This document shows positions 9,031 through 17,987 of a stretch of DNA of 64,000 bases, piece after piece. The position numbers and the translations under genes are program-made. Source of the DNA: Microbacterium jejuense (lineage in GTDB: Bacteria > Actinomycetota > Actinomycetes > Actinomycetales > Microbacteriaceae); contig NZ_JAEUAW010000003.1 in assembly GCF_019511665.1 (NCBI RefSeq), positions 62,001 through 126,000 on the forward strand. Direction: 5' to 3'. Under the pieces are notes generated by a model. The model made no database searches. It had not been told where the DNA came from and worked only from the letters and a program-made list of their open reading frames with translations. The first letter of the stretch is position 1. Every line of letters begins with the position of its first letter.

Positions 9031-10943
9031 GAGATGACCTTCGCTTCGAGGATGGCGGAAGAGTAGCCCAGCAGCCGGATCTTCTCATTGGACCCCGGGC
9101 CGGGGACGTAGAAGAACACCTGGTCGCTGAACGTGGTCAGGAAGCCTGTCGCGGACTGGTCGGCGGCGGCCAGCGCCTTGACCGTCGGGCTGTTGTCGAG
9201 CTTGATGACGGCGTCCGGGTTCGTGGGCGTGGCCGTGTCGGTCTCGTCGATGTTGACGGCCACGATCGCGCCGCTCTCGACGGTCTGCAGGGCGAACGGC
9301 GGCTGAGAGCCGGCAGAGGCGGCGAAGGTCAGCGTCGCCGTCGTGTTGTTCGCCGTCTTGTTGAAGTCGTCGAGGCGACGTGTGCGGTCGGCCGCGATGC
9401 TCGTGCGCAGCTGGTCGCCGTCCGCCTCGAACAGCCCGTAGTACTCGCTCTGCTCGCCCTTGTCGATGACGTCGGCGTAGGCTGCGGCGACGTCCTGCGG
9501 CGCCAGCATCAGGAACGGCGAGTCCGGCTCGACCTGCGGGGCGCCGATGTAGGTCGGCGCGAGGTTGGGCAGGGTCGTGGAGGCCTCGAGGTTCGCGATG
9601 TACGACACGCGGTAGTCCGTCCACGGGTCCTGCTGCGACATCACCATGATGCTCGACGTCTTGGACTCGTCGTCGGCTCCGACGACGATCACCGAGCGCG
9701 GCCAGCCGTCGAAGGCCTGGGGCAGGATGACGCTGAGCGGCTTGGCCAGGATCGGGTCGGGGGCCTTGTAGTCGGCGATCGCCGAACGCAGCTTGTAGTT
9801 CGTGTCGCGTGCGGCCAGGGCCGCACCCGACAGCCGCGTCTCGGCGAGGTCGCCGTCCAGTGCGGCGTCGGCTTCGGCGACGGTCGCCGCGATCCGCGTC
9901 ATGATGCGCTCTGCCTGCGCCTTGGTCACGGCGGGCGCCTGCTGGCCGTCGGGCGCGATCACGCTCGCCGACGGGCTCGGCGTCGGTGTGCTGCCGAACT
10001 GCGGCCACGCGTCGGCGGAGCAGCCCGTGAACAGCAGCGCGGACACGGCGACGATCGGCAGCGCGGCGAAGGCGCGACGGCTGCCGGCGACGGCACGCCG
10101 CGTCGGTGCCGCCTGGGCGCTGATGACGCCCTTGTCGTCGTCGTCGAGCGCCGAGATGTCGATCGGCTCGGTGACCGGGAGCGGCAACCCCTTGCGGCGC
10201 GGGCCGCGACGGCGGCGCACGTGGCGGATGCCGAGGATGTACAGGAAGACCCCCACCGCCATCAGGATCGCGCCGCCGACGATGAGCGGGCCTGCCCAGG
10301 GGGTCGAGGTCTGCAGCGGCCACGTCACGGTGACCTTGCTCGGCGCGGGCTGGGTGCCGTCGGCGGCCACGAGCACGCTCATGCCCTCCGGCAGCTGGAG
10401 CGGCGCGATGAGCAGGTCCTTCTGGGTGTACTCGTCGAGCCACAGATCGGAGCCGGCGGGATTGCGGCCGGCCGTGGCCGCCGCATCCCCACCCTCGGCG
10501 GGCGCGGCGGCATCCCCCGCCGCGGCATCGGTCGCGGCGCCGGCATCGTCCGCGGCGCCGGCATCGCCCTCGGACGGCGCGGGCTCGATCTCGGGCTCGA
10601 CCAGAGTCGTGTCGATCTTGCCGTCCTTGCCGAGCGACACGTGATTGTAGGTGGCGTCCGCCAGCCAGTCCTCCATGTCGGCGGTGCGGCCGTACGACGC
10701 GAAGAGGTCGCCCTCGGCCTGTGCACGGAGCGTCTGGGTGCCGGGCATCTGATTGAGGACCGCACCGTCGATCAGGATGTAGGGAGCCTCATCCTTGACC
10801 GAGATCGCCGCCGTCTCGGTCTTGGGTCCCTCGAAGATCGTCCGCTGGGCGATGCCCGCACCGATCATCACGGTGGCGAGCACGAAAGCCGCCACAGCCC
10901 ACACGAAACGCACGAAGAAACCCTTTCCGGGGCGCACAGACAC
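9027..10943 (-). CDS. 638-residue membrane protein of unknown function with internal lipobox-like segment
   Basis: I do not recognise an established function. Visible features: membrane segment about 11-31; extracytoplasmic-looking domain 35-115; Asp/Ala-rich low-complexity linker about 118-160; a second membrane segment 217-239 followed by a strongly basic stretch (RRRRGPRRK); then a third hydrophobic segment 290-305 ending in LFTGC (C308), followed by a Ser/Thr/Pro spacer and a 300-residue domain. The second half thus looks like a lipoprotein fused to a two-pass membrane protein. GTG start with GAAGGG upstream. It is coupled to the thioredoxin-TPR gene by a GTGA overlap. The reading frame is continuous, so this is not a simple frameshift. 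Confidence 0.75.
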   Translation of the reverse strand: MSVRPGKGFFVRFVWAVAAFVLATVMIGAGIAQRTIFEGPKTETAAISVKDEAPYILIDGAVLNQMPGTQTLRAQAEGDLFASYGRTADMEDWLADATYNHVSLGKDGKIDTTLVEPEIEPAPSEGDAGAADDAGAATDAAAGDAAAPAEGGDAAATAGRNPAGSDLWLDEYTQKDLLIAPLQLPEGMSVLVAADGTQPAPSKVTVTWPLQTSTPWAGPLIVGGAILMAVGVFLYILGIRHVRRRRGPRRKGLPLPVTEPIDISALDDDDKGVISAQAAPTRRAVAGSRRAFAALPIVAVSALLFTGCSADAWPQFGSTPTPSPSASVIAPDGQQAPAVTKAQAERIMTRIAATVAEADAALDGDLAETRLSGAALAARDTNYKLRSAIADYKAPDPILAKPLSVILPQAFDGWPRSVIVVGADDESKTSSIMVMSQQDPWTDYRVSYIANLEASTTLPNLAPTYIGAPQVEPDSPFLMLAPQDVAAAYADVIDKGEQSEYYGLFEADGDQLRTSIAADRTRRLDDFNKTANNTTATLTFAASAGSQPPFALQTVESGAIVAVNIDETDTATPTNPDAVIKLDNSPTVKALAAADQSATGFLTTFSDQVFFYVPGPGSNEKIRLLGYSSAILEAKVIS

Positions 10944-11037
10944 AGCGCTGCCCTTCGATTCGACAGTTCAGACTAGCGAATACGACCTGGGAGGCGCGTG
11001 GGAGGGTGCCGTTCCCGGCCCGAACGGTCCTGATGCG

Positions 11038-11043
11038 TATCCT
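11038..11043 (+). promoter_or_regulatory. possible -10 (TATCCT) for the AI-2E family gene
   Basis: TATCCT lies 40 bases before the start of the downstream permease gene within the 140-base divergent spacer. No convincing -35 is seen, so this is a weak prediction. Confidence 0.3.
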
Positions 11044-11083
11044 GGGCGAACAGGTTCGGCGCCGCCGATGAGAGGGGACCTCG

Positions 11084-12157
11084 ATGAAGATCCACAACCC
11101 GTTCCGCACGGCACTGCTGGCGACGCTCGGGGTGGGTCTGGGCCTGCTGCTCATCGGGAGCATCCAGAACCTGCAGACGATCCTGCTCTACGTCGGGACG
11201 GCGCTCTTCCTCTCGCTCGGCCTCGACCCGATCGTCGGGTGGCTCGAGCGCCAGAAGCTCCCCCGCTGGGCGGCCGTGCTCCTCACCATCGTCGCGGTGC
11301 TCGCCGTCTTCGCGGGCATCATCACGATGATCGTGCCGATCATCGTGCAGCAGATCGGCCAGCTGGTCACGACGATCCAGGACCTCGCCGACAAGGGGAC
11401 CTTCGATGACCCCGTGGGCGCGATCCAGGACTGGCTGCGCGCCGTGTTCCCCGCGCTGAACGTCGACGAGGTGTGGGGGTACATCGAGGACTGGTACGCG
11501 TCACTCGACGTCGGCGCCATCGGCAGTGAGGTCGGCGGCAGCCTCATCGCCATCATCGGCGCCATCATCGGGGGCTTCGCGGGTGCCTTCATCGTGCTGA
11601 TCCTGACGATCTACTTCACCGCCTCCACTCCCAACCTGAAGCGCGCCATGTACCAGCTGGTCCCCGCATCCAAGCGCGCCCGCTTCATCGATCTCGGCGA
11701 GCAGATCACGGACTCGGTCGGCTACTACGTCATCGGCCAGGTCACGCTGGGTCTCATCAACGGTGTGCTGAGCGCCATCTTCCTCTCGATCATCGGAGCA
11801 CCCTTCCCAGCCGTGCTCGCGGTGATCGCGTTCTTCTTCTCGCTCATCCCGCTCGTCGGCACCCTCACCGGCTCGATCATCATCGTCCTGACGTGTCTGA
11901 TCCCAGGGCTCGGCTCCCCCACGACAGCGCTGATCGCCGCGATCTACTACCTCATCTACATGCAGATCGAGGCGTACGTGATCTCGCCGCGCATCATGGG
12001 GCGCGCCGTCTCGGTGCCGGGCGCCGTCGTCGTCATCGCCGCCCTCGCCGGCGGCTCGCTGCTCGGCCTGCTGGGCGCCCTGGTGGCCATTCCCGTGGCC
12101 GCCAGCATCCTGATCATCTACCGGCAGGTCGTGATCCCGCGGCAGAACGAGCGCTAG
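11084..12157 (+). CDS. AI-2E family transporter (TerC/YhhQ-unrelated, PF01594-type permease)
   Basis: Integral membrane protein of 357 residues with about eight membrane segments in the AI-2E/PurR-regulated permease pattern: two N-terminal helices, a soluble periplasmic-type loop (about 85-150), then paired hydrophobic stretches ending in the family segment QIEAYVISPRIMGRAVSVPG (about 290-309). Family members have been linked to autoinducer export or ion antiport, but substrates are mostly unproven, so none is assigned. Start ATG has GAGAGGGGA 8 bases upstream. Single gene, divergent from the 638-residue protein gene and convergent with a hydrolase gene. Confidence 0.88.
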   Translation: MKIHNPFRTALLATLGVGLGLLLIGSIQNLQTILLYVGTALFLSLGLDPIVGWLERQKLPRWAAVLLTIVAVLAVFAGIITMIVPIIVQQIGQLVTTIQDLADKGTFDDPVGAIQDWLRAVFPALNVDEVWGYIEDWYASLDVGAIGSEVGGSLIAIIGAIIGGFAGAFIVLILTIYFTASTPNLKRAMYQLVPASKRARFIDLGEQITDSVGYYVIGQVTLGLINGVLSAIFLSIIGAPFPAVLAVIAFFFSLIPLVGTLTGSIIIVLTCLIPGLGSPTTALIAAIYYLIYMQIEAYVISPRIMGRAVSVPGAVVVIAALAGGSLLGLLGALVAIPVAASILIIYRQVVIPRQNER

Positions 12158-12164
12158 CGCCGCA

Positions 12165-12890
12165 TCACTCCGCCTCGGCCGGACCGTCCCACTCGGTCGG
12201 CAGCGGAAGGGCGTCGGGGTTCACCGCCGCGACGATCTCGGTCAGGACGCGCCGGGTCTGGTTCTCACCGACCCACAGATGCTTGCCGCCCTCGACGGGG
12301 ATGAGCACCGCCTCGGGCACGCTCGAGAAGCGCTCGGCGGCCGCGTCGGGACGCAGATAGTCGTCGAACTCGGGGATGAGCACGACGAGGCGGCGCCGGT
12401 CGCCCGCCCATGCGGCGACCTCGGCGTCGGTCGCACGGTGCAGCGGCGGCGACAGCAGCACGGCGCCCTCGACGTCGTGGTCGCGGCCGTACTTCAGCGC
12501 GAGCTCGGTGCCGAAAGACCAGCCGACGAACCAGGGCCGCGGCAGTCCTCGCGCATGGACGAAGTCCATCGCCGCGGCGACGTCGAACGCCTCGGACCGG
12601 CCGCCGTCGAAGGCGCCGTCGCTGGTGCCCCGCGGTGATGACGTGCCGCGCGTGTTGAAGCGCAGGACCGCGAGGTCGGCCAGTGCGGGCAGGCGGCCGG
12701 CCGCCTTGCGCAGGATGTGCGAGTCCATGAAGCCGCCCGCAGTCGGAAGCGGATGCAGCGTCACCAGCGTCGCGACGGGGTCACGGTCCGCCGGCAGGGC
12801 CAGCTCCCCCACGAGGGTGAGGCCGTCGAGCGTCTCCAGCTCGATCTCCTCGCGTCGTGCGGGCAGCTGTATCGGACCGCGGATCTCCAT
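12165..12890 (-). CDS. alpha/beta hydrolase
   Basis: The 241-residue protein has the alpha/beta hydrolase order: strand and oxyanion region LVTLHPLPTAGG (about 42-53), RFNTRGTSSPRG (about 77-88), nucleophile elbow GWSFG with S125, acid region VVLIPEFDDYLRP, and the C-terminal histidine in VEGGKHLW. This resembles the YdeN/dienelactone-type hydrolases; the substrate is unknown. ATG at 12890 was chosen because it starts the conserved domain and sits 1 base from the stop of the upstream zinc-ribbon gene, implying co-transcription. Ends 7 bases from the convergent permease stop. Confidence 0.85.
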   Translation of the reverse strand: MEIRGPIQLPARREEIELETLDGLTLVGELALPADRDPVATLVTLHPLPTAGGFMDSHILRKAAGRLPALADLAVLRFNTRGTSSPRGTSDGAFDGGRSEAFDVAAAMDFVHARGLPRPWFVGWSFGTELALKYGRDHDVEGAVLLSPPLHRATDAEVAAWAGDRRRLVVLIPEFDDYLRPDAAAERFSSVPEAVLIPVEGGKHLWVGENQTRRVLTEIVAAVNPDALPLPTEWDGPAEAE

Positions 12891-12891
12891 G

Positions 12892-13176
12892 TCAGGCCAC
12901 CTTCCAGCAGTGCTGATGCCAGTGCCGGCGAGCGGCGAGATCGGCGGCATCCCCCAGCACCCCGTCGGCACGCCAGGCCACGAGGTGCGCGACACCCACG
13001 TCGATGGGACGGCCGCAGCCGGGGCACGTGTAGACCTTCTGCGCCTGTGCAGCCGACACCGGCTGCACCGTCCACTCCGTGCCCCTGCGGAACTCCGTGC
13101 GCTTGGACCCCGCGAGCAGACGCTCGAAGGACTCGTCACCGCCCGAGTCGTTCCGGCGGCGATTGGACCGCGGCAT
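12892..13176 (-). CDS. small zinc-ribbon-like conserved protein
   Basis: A 94-residue protein with a basic N-terminus (MPRSNRRRND) and a CPGCGRPI motif followed by a His/Cys-rich tail (RRHWHQHCW), together able to bind one zinc. Similar short proteins are common in actinobacteria and are often named only ATP/GTP-binding protein without proof. It is preceded 3 bases away by the lytic transglycosylase stop and followed 1 base away by the hydrolase gene, so three genes may form one transcript. No function is assigned. Confidence 0.75.
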   Translation of the reverse strand: MPRSNRRRNDSGGDESFERLLAGSKRTEFRRGTEWTVQPVSAAQAQKVYTCPGCGRPIDVGVAHLVAWRADGVLGDAADLAARRHWHQHCWKVA

Positions 13177-13179
13177 GAC

Positions 13180-13908
13180 TCAGTACCAGCCGGTGCTCTG
13201 GGAATGCCCCCACGCGCCGCACGGTGTGCCGTACCGTCCGCCGATGTAGCCCAGACCCCACGTGATCTGCGTCGCGGGGTTGGTCTCCCAGTCCGCGGCG
13301 ACGCTGCCCATCTTGCTGCCCGGAAGAGCCTGCGGAATGCCGTAGGCGCCGCTGCCGGCGTTGTACGCGTTCACGCGCCAGCCGGACTCCTTCTTCCACA
13401 GCGCCACGAGGCACGCGAACTCATCGTCGCTCCAGCCGCGCGCCTTGACCATGTCGTACGCGATGGCCTGAGCCGAGCCGGGGTCAGGCGTCACGAACGG
13501 CGGACGCCACCCGCTGGACGCGCTCGAACCCGTCGGGGCGGGCGCGACCGTCGGCTTCGGCTTCACGTACACCGTGTACGTCCCGCGCTCGAGGTCCACC
13601 GCGGGGGCCGGTTCCGCCGAGGCGTCGCCGGTGAGCGACTGGACGTCCTCCAGCGAGCTCGCGTACAGCGACACCGGCTCGTCGACGGTGTCGGCGTCGG
13701 CGAGCGCGACCCCGATGGGCCCGACATACGCGGCCACGAACCCCAGGGCTGCGAACGCCGCGAAGGCGCCCACCACCCCGCGGCGCCGCGACCAGCGCGA
13801 CGGCGTCGACGCGGGCCGGGACGCCGCGACGGCGCGACGACGGGCTCGGGTCGACACGTCCTGACGTCGGGAGCGTCTGGTCGGGGTCAGATCGTTTCCG
13901 GAAGTCAC
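13180..13908 (-). CDS. secreted lytic transglycosylase-like protein
   Basis: About 242 residues: basic N-terminus, one hydrophobic segment (VVGAFAAFAALGFVAAYVGP) acting as signal or anchor, a Pro/Thr-rich linker (KPKPTVAPAPTGSS), and a C-terminal goose-lysozyme/SLT-like domain with catalytic-type glutamate in LWKKESGW and AYGIPQALPGSKM. It ends in GAWGHSQSTGWY. Likely trims peptidoglycan outside the membrane. A start at 13968 is also open, but GTG 13908 follows a GAGAAT hexamer and lies after an 8-bp hairpin, so I prefer it. Downstream neighbours are a zinc-ribbon and a hydrolase gene. Confidence 0.8.
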   Translation of the reverse strand: MTSGNDLTPTRRSRRQDVSTRARRRAVAASRPASTPSRWSRRRGVVGAFAAFAALGFVAAYVGPIGVALADADTVDEPVSLYASSLEDVQSLTGDASAEPAPAVDLERGTYTVYVKPKPTVAPAPTGSSASSGWRPPFVTPDPGSAQAIAYDMVKARGWSDDEFACLVALWKKESGWRVNAYNAGSGAYGIPQALPGSKMGSVAADWETNPATQITWGLGYIGGRYGTPCGAWGHSQSTGWY

Positions 13909-13917
13909 AGTGTCCCG

Positions 13918-13923
13918 ATTCTC
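13918..13923 (-). promoter_or_regulatory. possible extended -10 (TGC-GAGAAT) for the lytic transglycosylase gene
   Basis: GAGAAT with an upstream TGC (extended -10 form) lies 9 bases before GTG 13908, which would give a nearly leaderless mRNA. One mismatch at the first base of TAnnnT keeps confidence low. Confidence 0.35.
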
Positions 13924-13932
13924 GCACAGGCC

Positions 13933-13954
13933 CGTCGGATCTTTCCATCCGACG
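13933..13954. other. 8-bp perfect inverted repeat CGTCGGAT / ATCCGACG
   Basis: Arms CGTCGGAT and ATCCGACG are separated by 6 bases. It lies just after the stop of the upstream helical protein gene and just before the transglycosylase promoter. No T-run follows on the minus strand, so it is either a weak terminator or an operator. Confidence 0.5.
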
Positions 13955-13964
13955 CGGCGGGGCG

Positions 13965-14528
13965 TCACTTCACCGCGAGCATGACCTCGACGACGGCGTC
14001 GAGCACGGCGTCGACCTGCGCCTCGTGGTACCCGCCCCGCTGCATGCGGAAGGCGACCGAGCGCACCTGCTCGACCGTGACCGACTGGCCGGTCTCGAGG
14101 TACGTGGCGAGCTTGTCGGCGACGAGATCGACCTCATCCAGGCGGTAGCCGTAGCGCAGCGTCGAGACGCGGTCGAAGCGCTCCTTGCGCGGACGCGACA
14201 GCCGGTCCAGCACCTCCTGCGCGAGCTCGCGCGTGTGGCCCACCCACGCGTTCGCGCCGGAGGCTGCCACTGCCGTGGTCCGCTCGCGCGCGGCGAAGGC
14301 GTCCTCGATGCGGCCGAGTGCGGCATCCACCGATCCGATGACGTAGCCGTGGCGCACCAGCGGGAACGCGACCTGCCGGACGTCGGCGGACGTCATGTCG
14401 GCGGCACCCGACTCGAACGCCCCGCGCGCCCGGGCGAGGAAGTCGTCGACGGCTGCCTTGTCGTACCCCTTCTCGCGTCCGCGCGTCTCGGGGAAGGAGG
14501 AGCGCGCGGGAGCTTCGGATGCCGTCAT
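13965..14528 (-). CDS. helical DivIVA-domain-like protein
   Basis: The 187-residue protein starts MTASEAPARSSFPET and contains two related repeats: residues about 22-80 (GYDKAAVDDFLARARGAF with VRQVAFPLVRHGY) and about 120-185 (GYRLDEVDLVADKLATYL with VRSVAFRMQRGGYHEAQVD). The G-Y-x-x-x-x-V-D pattern resembles the DivIVA-domain motif of small actinobacterial proteins. Function is unknown; polar or division association is only suggested by the motif. ATG overlaps the cdsA stop (ATGA), so it is the last gene of the pyrH-frr-cdsA unit. Confidence 0.75.
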   Translation of the reverse strand: MTASEAPARSSFPETRGREKGYDKAAVDDFLARARGAFESGAADMTSADVRQVAFPLVRHGYVIGSVDAALGRIEDAFAARERTTAVAASGANAWVGHTRELAQEVLDRLSRPRKERFDRVSTLRYGYRLDEVDLVADKLATYLETGQSVTVEQVRSVAFRMQRGGYHEAQVDAVLDAVVEVMLAVK

Positions 14529-15607
14529 GATGCCACCAGGGGGGTGAAGAGGTAGAAGAGGGTCAGGGCGGCGACCGTCGAGGGCAGGATCGAGTCGAGG
14601 CGGTCGAGCACACCACCGTGGCCGGGAAGCCACGAGCTCATGTCCTTGATGCCGAGATCGCGCTTGATCATCGATTCGCCCAGGTCGCCGGCGGTGGCCG
14701 TCGCGAGGATCAGGATGCCGAACACGACGCCCATCCACCAGTCCAGTCCGAGCATGAACAGGCCCACGAGCACGCCCGCGACGATGGCTGCGGCGACGGC
14801 CCCCGCGAAGCCCTCCCACGTCTTCTTGGGGCTGATGCGGGGAGCCATGGGGTGCTTGCCGAACGAGATGCCCGCGATGTAGGCGCCCGTGTCGACCGCG
14901 ACCGCGACGATGATGAACCCGAGGACCCACCACTCGCCGCCGTCCTGGCTGAGCAACACGACGCACAGGCTGCCGAGGAAGGCGACGTAGAGCTGGATGA
15001 ACGTCGCGATGAGCACGTCGCCGAGCACCAGGCCGTATGAGCGCCCGTCGTGGGAGGCCATCTGCGCGACGAGGCGCCACACGACCACGAAGGCCAGCGC
15101 GACGAACAGGATCACCCACTGCAGCCACGACGTGACGAAGTACGCCGTGCCGACCACCAGCGCCCCCGCGATGAGCTGGGGCACGAGGTCGACGCGTCGA
15201 CCGGCGGTGATGAGCGCTCGCGAGAACTCGAAGATCGACAGGAGGGCGGCCGCCAGCGCGAACACGACGAAGAGCCACTTCACGAACAGCAGCGAGCCCA
15301 GCAGGGCCACGCCGATCGCGAGCCCGATCAGGATCGCGACCAGCAGGTCGCGGCCGGTCCGCTCCTTGATGCGCTCGTTGGCCTCTTCGAAATCGGCCTT
15401 CGCCTGCGCCACCTGACTCTCGAACTCGCTGCGGGCAGCGCGCAGATGGGCCTGCAGGATGGCACCGGGATCGGGCTCGCCGGTCGCATCGTCCGCCTCG
15501 GAGACATGCCGGGCGCGGTCCACGAGGCGGCGCGCATCCTCGGCATCGCGCCGCGTCTGCGGCGGATCGCGGTCGTCCTCGCCGTGCGGGTCGGATGCGT
15601 CGGTCAT
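14525..15607 (-). CDS. cdsA: phosphatidate cytidylyltransferase CdsA
   Basis: Makes CDP-diacylglycerol from phosphatidate and CTP, the precursor of membrane phospholipids. The 360-residue protein has a long charged cytoplasmic N-terminus (about 1-85, longer than in the E. coli enzyme), about eight membrane segments, and the signature GDLGESMIKRDLGIKD plus LPGHGGVLDRLDS near the C-terminus. ISPKKTWEGFAG is also typical. It follows frr by 9 bases and overlaps the next gene, fitting the widespread pyrH-frr-cdsA order. Confidence 0.95.
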   Translation of the reverse strand: MTDASDPHGEDDRDPPQTRRDAEDARRLVDRARHVSEADDATGEPDPGAILQAHLRAARSEFESQVAQAKADFEEANERIKERTGRDLLVAILIGLAIGVALLGSLLFVKWLFVVFALAAALLSIFEFSRALITAGRRVDLVPQLIAGALVVGTAYFVTSWLQWVILFVALAFVVVWRLVAQMASHDGRSYGLVLGDVLIATFIQLYVAFLGSLCVVLLSQDGGEWWVLGFIIVAVAVDTGAYIAGISFGKHPMAPRISPKKTWEGFAGAVAAAIVAGVLVGLFMLGLDWWMGVVFGILILATATAGDLGESMIKRDLGIKDMSSWLPGHGGVLDRLDSILPSTVAALTLFYLFTPLVAS

Positions 15608-15616
15608 GGGCGGTCC

Positions 15617-16171
15617 TCAGACCTCGAGGAGTTCGGCCTCTTTGCGCTTGAGCGCCTCGTCGATGGCGTCGACGTGGGCGCGTGTCAGCGCGTCGAGCTC
15701 CTTCTCGCCGCGCGAGAGCTCGTCCTCACCGACCTCGCCCTTGAGGGCGTCGATGTCGTCCTTCGCCTTGCGACGGATGCCGCGCACGTGCACCTTGGCA
15801 TCCTCGCCCTTGGTGCGCGTCAGCTTCACGTACTCCTTGCGGCGCTCCTCGGTGAGCTCGGGCATCGTGACGCGAACGATGTTGCCGTCGTTCGTGGGGT
15901 TCACACCGAGGTTCGGGATGTCGCGGATGGCCTGCTCGATCGCCTTGAGGGCCGACTTGTCGTACGGGGTGACGATCAGCGTGCGGGCCTCGGGGTTGTT
16001 GATCGAGGCGAGCTGCGCGAGCGGCGTGGGCGTCCCGTAGTAGTCGACCAGGACCTTCTGGAACAGCTGCGGGTTCGCACGGCCGGTGCGCACCGTCGCG
16101 AAGTCCTCCTTCGCTGCCTCGACGGCGCGGTCCATGCGCGCTCCGGCATCTGCCAAGACGTCCGCGATCAC
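15617..16171 (-). CDS. frr: ribosome recycling factor
   Basis: Splits post-termination ribosomes with EF-G. The 184-residue length and segments [40 protein letters not shown] and [12 protein letters not shown] are diagnostic. GTG start at 16171. It lies 52 bases after pyrH and 9 before cdsA on the same strand. Confidence 0.98.
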   Translation of the reverse strand: MIADVLADAGARMDRAVEAAKEDFATVRTGRANPQLFQKVLVDYYGTPTPLAQLASINNPEARTLIVTPYDKSALKAIEQAIRDIPNLGVNPTNDGNIVRVTMPELTEERRKEYVKLTRTKGEDAKVHVRGIRRKAKDDIDALKGEVGEDELSRGEKELDALTRAHVDAIDEALKRKEAELLEV

Positions 16172-16223
16172 AGTGTCTCCTTCGTATGGATGGGGCTGGT
16201 CAAGTCTACCGACGGCGCAGGCG

Positions 16224-16943
16224 TCACGCCGTGACGAGCGTGCCGATGGATTCGCCGAGCAGCGCGCGGGTCACGTTGCCGGCCGGTTCCATGCCGAACA
16301 CGCGCATGTCCATGCGGTTGTCCATGCACAGGCTGAACGCCGTCGAGTCGACGACCTTGAGGCCGCGCTGGAGTGCGTCGAGGTAGGTGATCCGGTCGAT
16401 CTTCGTGGCAGAGGCATCCTTCTTCGGATCCGCCGTGTACACGCCGTCCACGCCGTTCTTGGCGACGAGGACCTCCTGCGCGTCGATCTCGAGCGCACGC
16501 TGTGCGGCCACGGTGTCGGTCGAGAAGTACGGCAGTCCGGCGCCGGCGCCGAAGATGACGACGCGGCCCTTCTCCATGTGACGCTCGGCGCGGCGCGGGA
16601 TGTACGGCTCCGCGACCTGCGTCATCGAGATCGCCGACTGGACGCGCGTGGCCGCGCCCGCCTGCTCCAGGAAGTCCTGCAGCGCGAGCGCGTTCATGAC
16701 GGTGCCCAGCATGCCCATGTAGTCGGCGCGTCCGCGGTCCATGCCGCGCTGGCTCAGCTCGGCGCCGCGGAAGAAGTTGCCCCCGCCGACGACGACCGCG
16801 ATCTCGACGCGGTCGACCGCCGCGGCGATCTCTCGCGCCATCTGGCTGACGACATCGGGATTCACACCCAGCTGCCCTCCCCCGAACGCTTCGCCCGACA
16901 GCTTCAGGAGGACGCGACGGCGTCCGGTGTTCTCGTTGATCAC
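16224..16943 (-). CDS. pyrH: UMP kinase PyrH
   Basis: Phosphorylates UMP to UDP at the start of pyrimidine nucleotide synthesis. The 239-residue amino-acid-kinase fold shows [14 protein letters not shown] at the N-terminus, [14 protein letters not shown], and [19 protein letters not shown] for the nucleotide site. GTG start. A hairpin terminator stands between tsf and pyrH, so pyrH-frr-cdsA either has its own promoter in the 116-base gap or depends on read-through; no clear promoter is seen. Confidence 0.98.
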   Translation of the reverse strand: MINENTGRRRVLLKLSGEAFGGGQLGVNPDVVSQMAREIAAAVDRVEIAVVVGGGNFFRGAELSQRGMDRGRADYMGMLGTVMNALALQDFLEQAGAATRVQSAISMTQVAEPYIPRRAERHMEKGRVVIFGAGAGLPYFSTDTVAAQRALEIDAQEVLVAKNGVDGVYTADPKKDASATKIDRITYLDALQRGLKVVDSTAFSLCMDNRMDMRVFGMEPAGNVTRALLGESIGTLVTA

Positions 16944-17013
16944 GGTGATCCTCTCGACGACGACAAACTAGCGGGCAAGCCGCAGACTACCCACGAAAGT
17001 GCCCGAAGGGCAT

Positions 17014-17050
17014 GAGAAAAGGCCCGCACCGGAATCCGGATGCGGGCCTT
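17014..17050 (-). terminator. Rho-independent terminator after rpsB-tsf
   Basis: On the minus strand AAGGCCCGCA pairs with TGCGGGCCTT (10 bp) around a 12-base loop and is followed by TTTTCTC. It begins 10 bases after the tsf stop. This is the clearest intrinsic terminator in the window. Confidence 0.85.
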
Positions 17051-17059
17051 CTCAGAAGG

Positions 17060-17887
17060 TCAGGCGCCGACCTTGAAGCGGGCGAAGCCCGTCAGGGTCA
17101 GACCCGCGTCCTTCGCGACCTGCGCGACGGACAGCTTGTTGTCCTTCGCGTAGTCCTGGTCGAGCAGGGCGACCTGCTTGAAGAACGCGTTGACGCGGCC
17201 CTCGACGATCTTCGGAAGAGCAGCCTCGGGCTTGCCCTCGTTGCGCGAGATCTCGGTGACGATCTCACGCTCCTTCTCGACGTCGGCCTCGGGGACCTCG
17301 TCGCGCGACAAGTACGAGGGGTTGGCGAACGAGATGTGCTGCGCGAGGCTGCGCGCCGTCTCGGCGTCGTCGCCCGAGTAGGCGAGGACGACACCGACCT
17401 GCGGCGGCAGGTCCTTGCTGGTCTTGTGCAGGTAGATCTCGAAGTGGTCGCCCGACAGCGTGCTGACGCGACGCAGCTCGACCTTCTCGCCGATGATGGC
17501 GGCCTCGTCCGAGATGAGCTCGGCGACGGTCTGCGAACCGGCGGGAGCGGCGAGGGCCGCCTCGGCCGACTCGGCGCCCGCAGCAGCGGCCGCGTCGAGG
17601 ACCTTGTCGGCCAGGGCGATGAAGCGCTCGTTCTTGGCGACGAAGTCGGTCTCGGTGTTGAGCTCGATGAGCGTGACCTTGCCGTCCAGCTCCTTGGCGG
17701 CGACGAGGCCTTCGCTGGTGGAGCGGTCAGCGCGCTTGGCGTTGCCCTTCGCGCCCTTCAGGCGCAGGATCTCGACGGCCTTCTCGAGGTCGCCGTCGGC
17801 CTCCTCGAGCGCCTTCTTGGTGTCGACCATGCCCGTGCCGAGCTGCTCGCGCAGCGCCTTGATGTCGGCGATCGTGAAGTTTGCCAT
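17060..17887 (-). CDS. tsf: elongation factor Ts
   Basis: Nucleotide exchange factor for EF-Tu. The 275-residue protein starts MANFTIADIKALREQLGTGM with the TDFVAKNERF motif and a C-terminal dimerisation-type domain ending LTLTGFARFKVGA. It lies 100 bases after rpsB and is closed by a strong terminator, the standard rpsB-tsf operon. Confidence 0.98.
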   Translation of the reverse strand: MANFTIADIKALREQLGTGMVDTKKALEEADGDLEKAVEILRLKGAKGNAKRADRSTSEGLVAAKELDGKVTLIELNTETDFVAKNERFIALADKVLDAAAAAGAESAEAALAAPAGSQTVAELISDEAAIIGEKVELRRVSTLSGDHFEIYLHKTSKDLPPQVGVVLAYSGDDAETARSLAQHISFANPSYLSRDEVPEADVEKEREIVTEISRNEGKPEAALPKIVEGRVNAFFKQVALLDQDYAKDNKLSVAQVAKDAGLTLTGFARFKVGA

Positions 17888-17987
17888 GGGTGGCGGCTCC
17901 TTGATGTGTGTGAGTTCTCGTGGATGCCTCGGCGGGACCGTCCCGACCTGCGGCCGGAGCGATCCCGCCGAGGCGGAGTGTGTGGGC

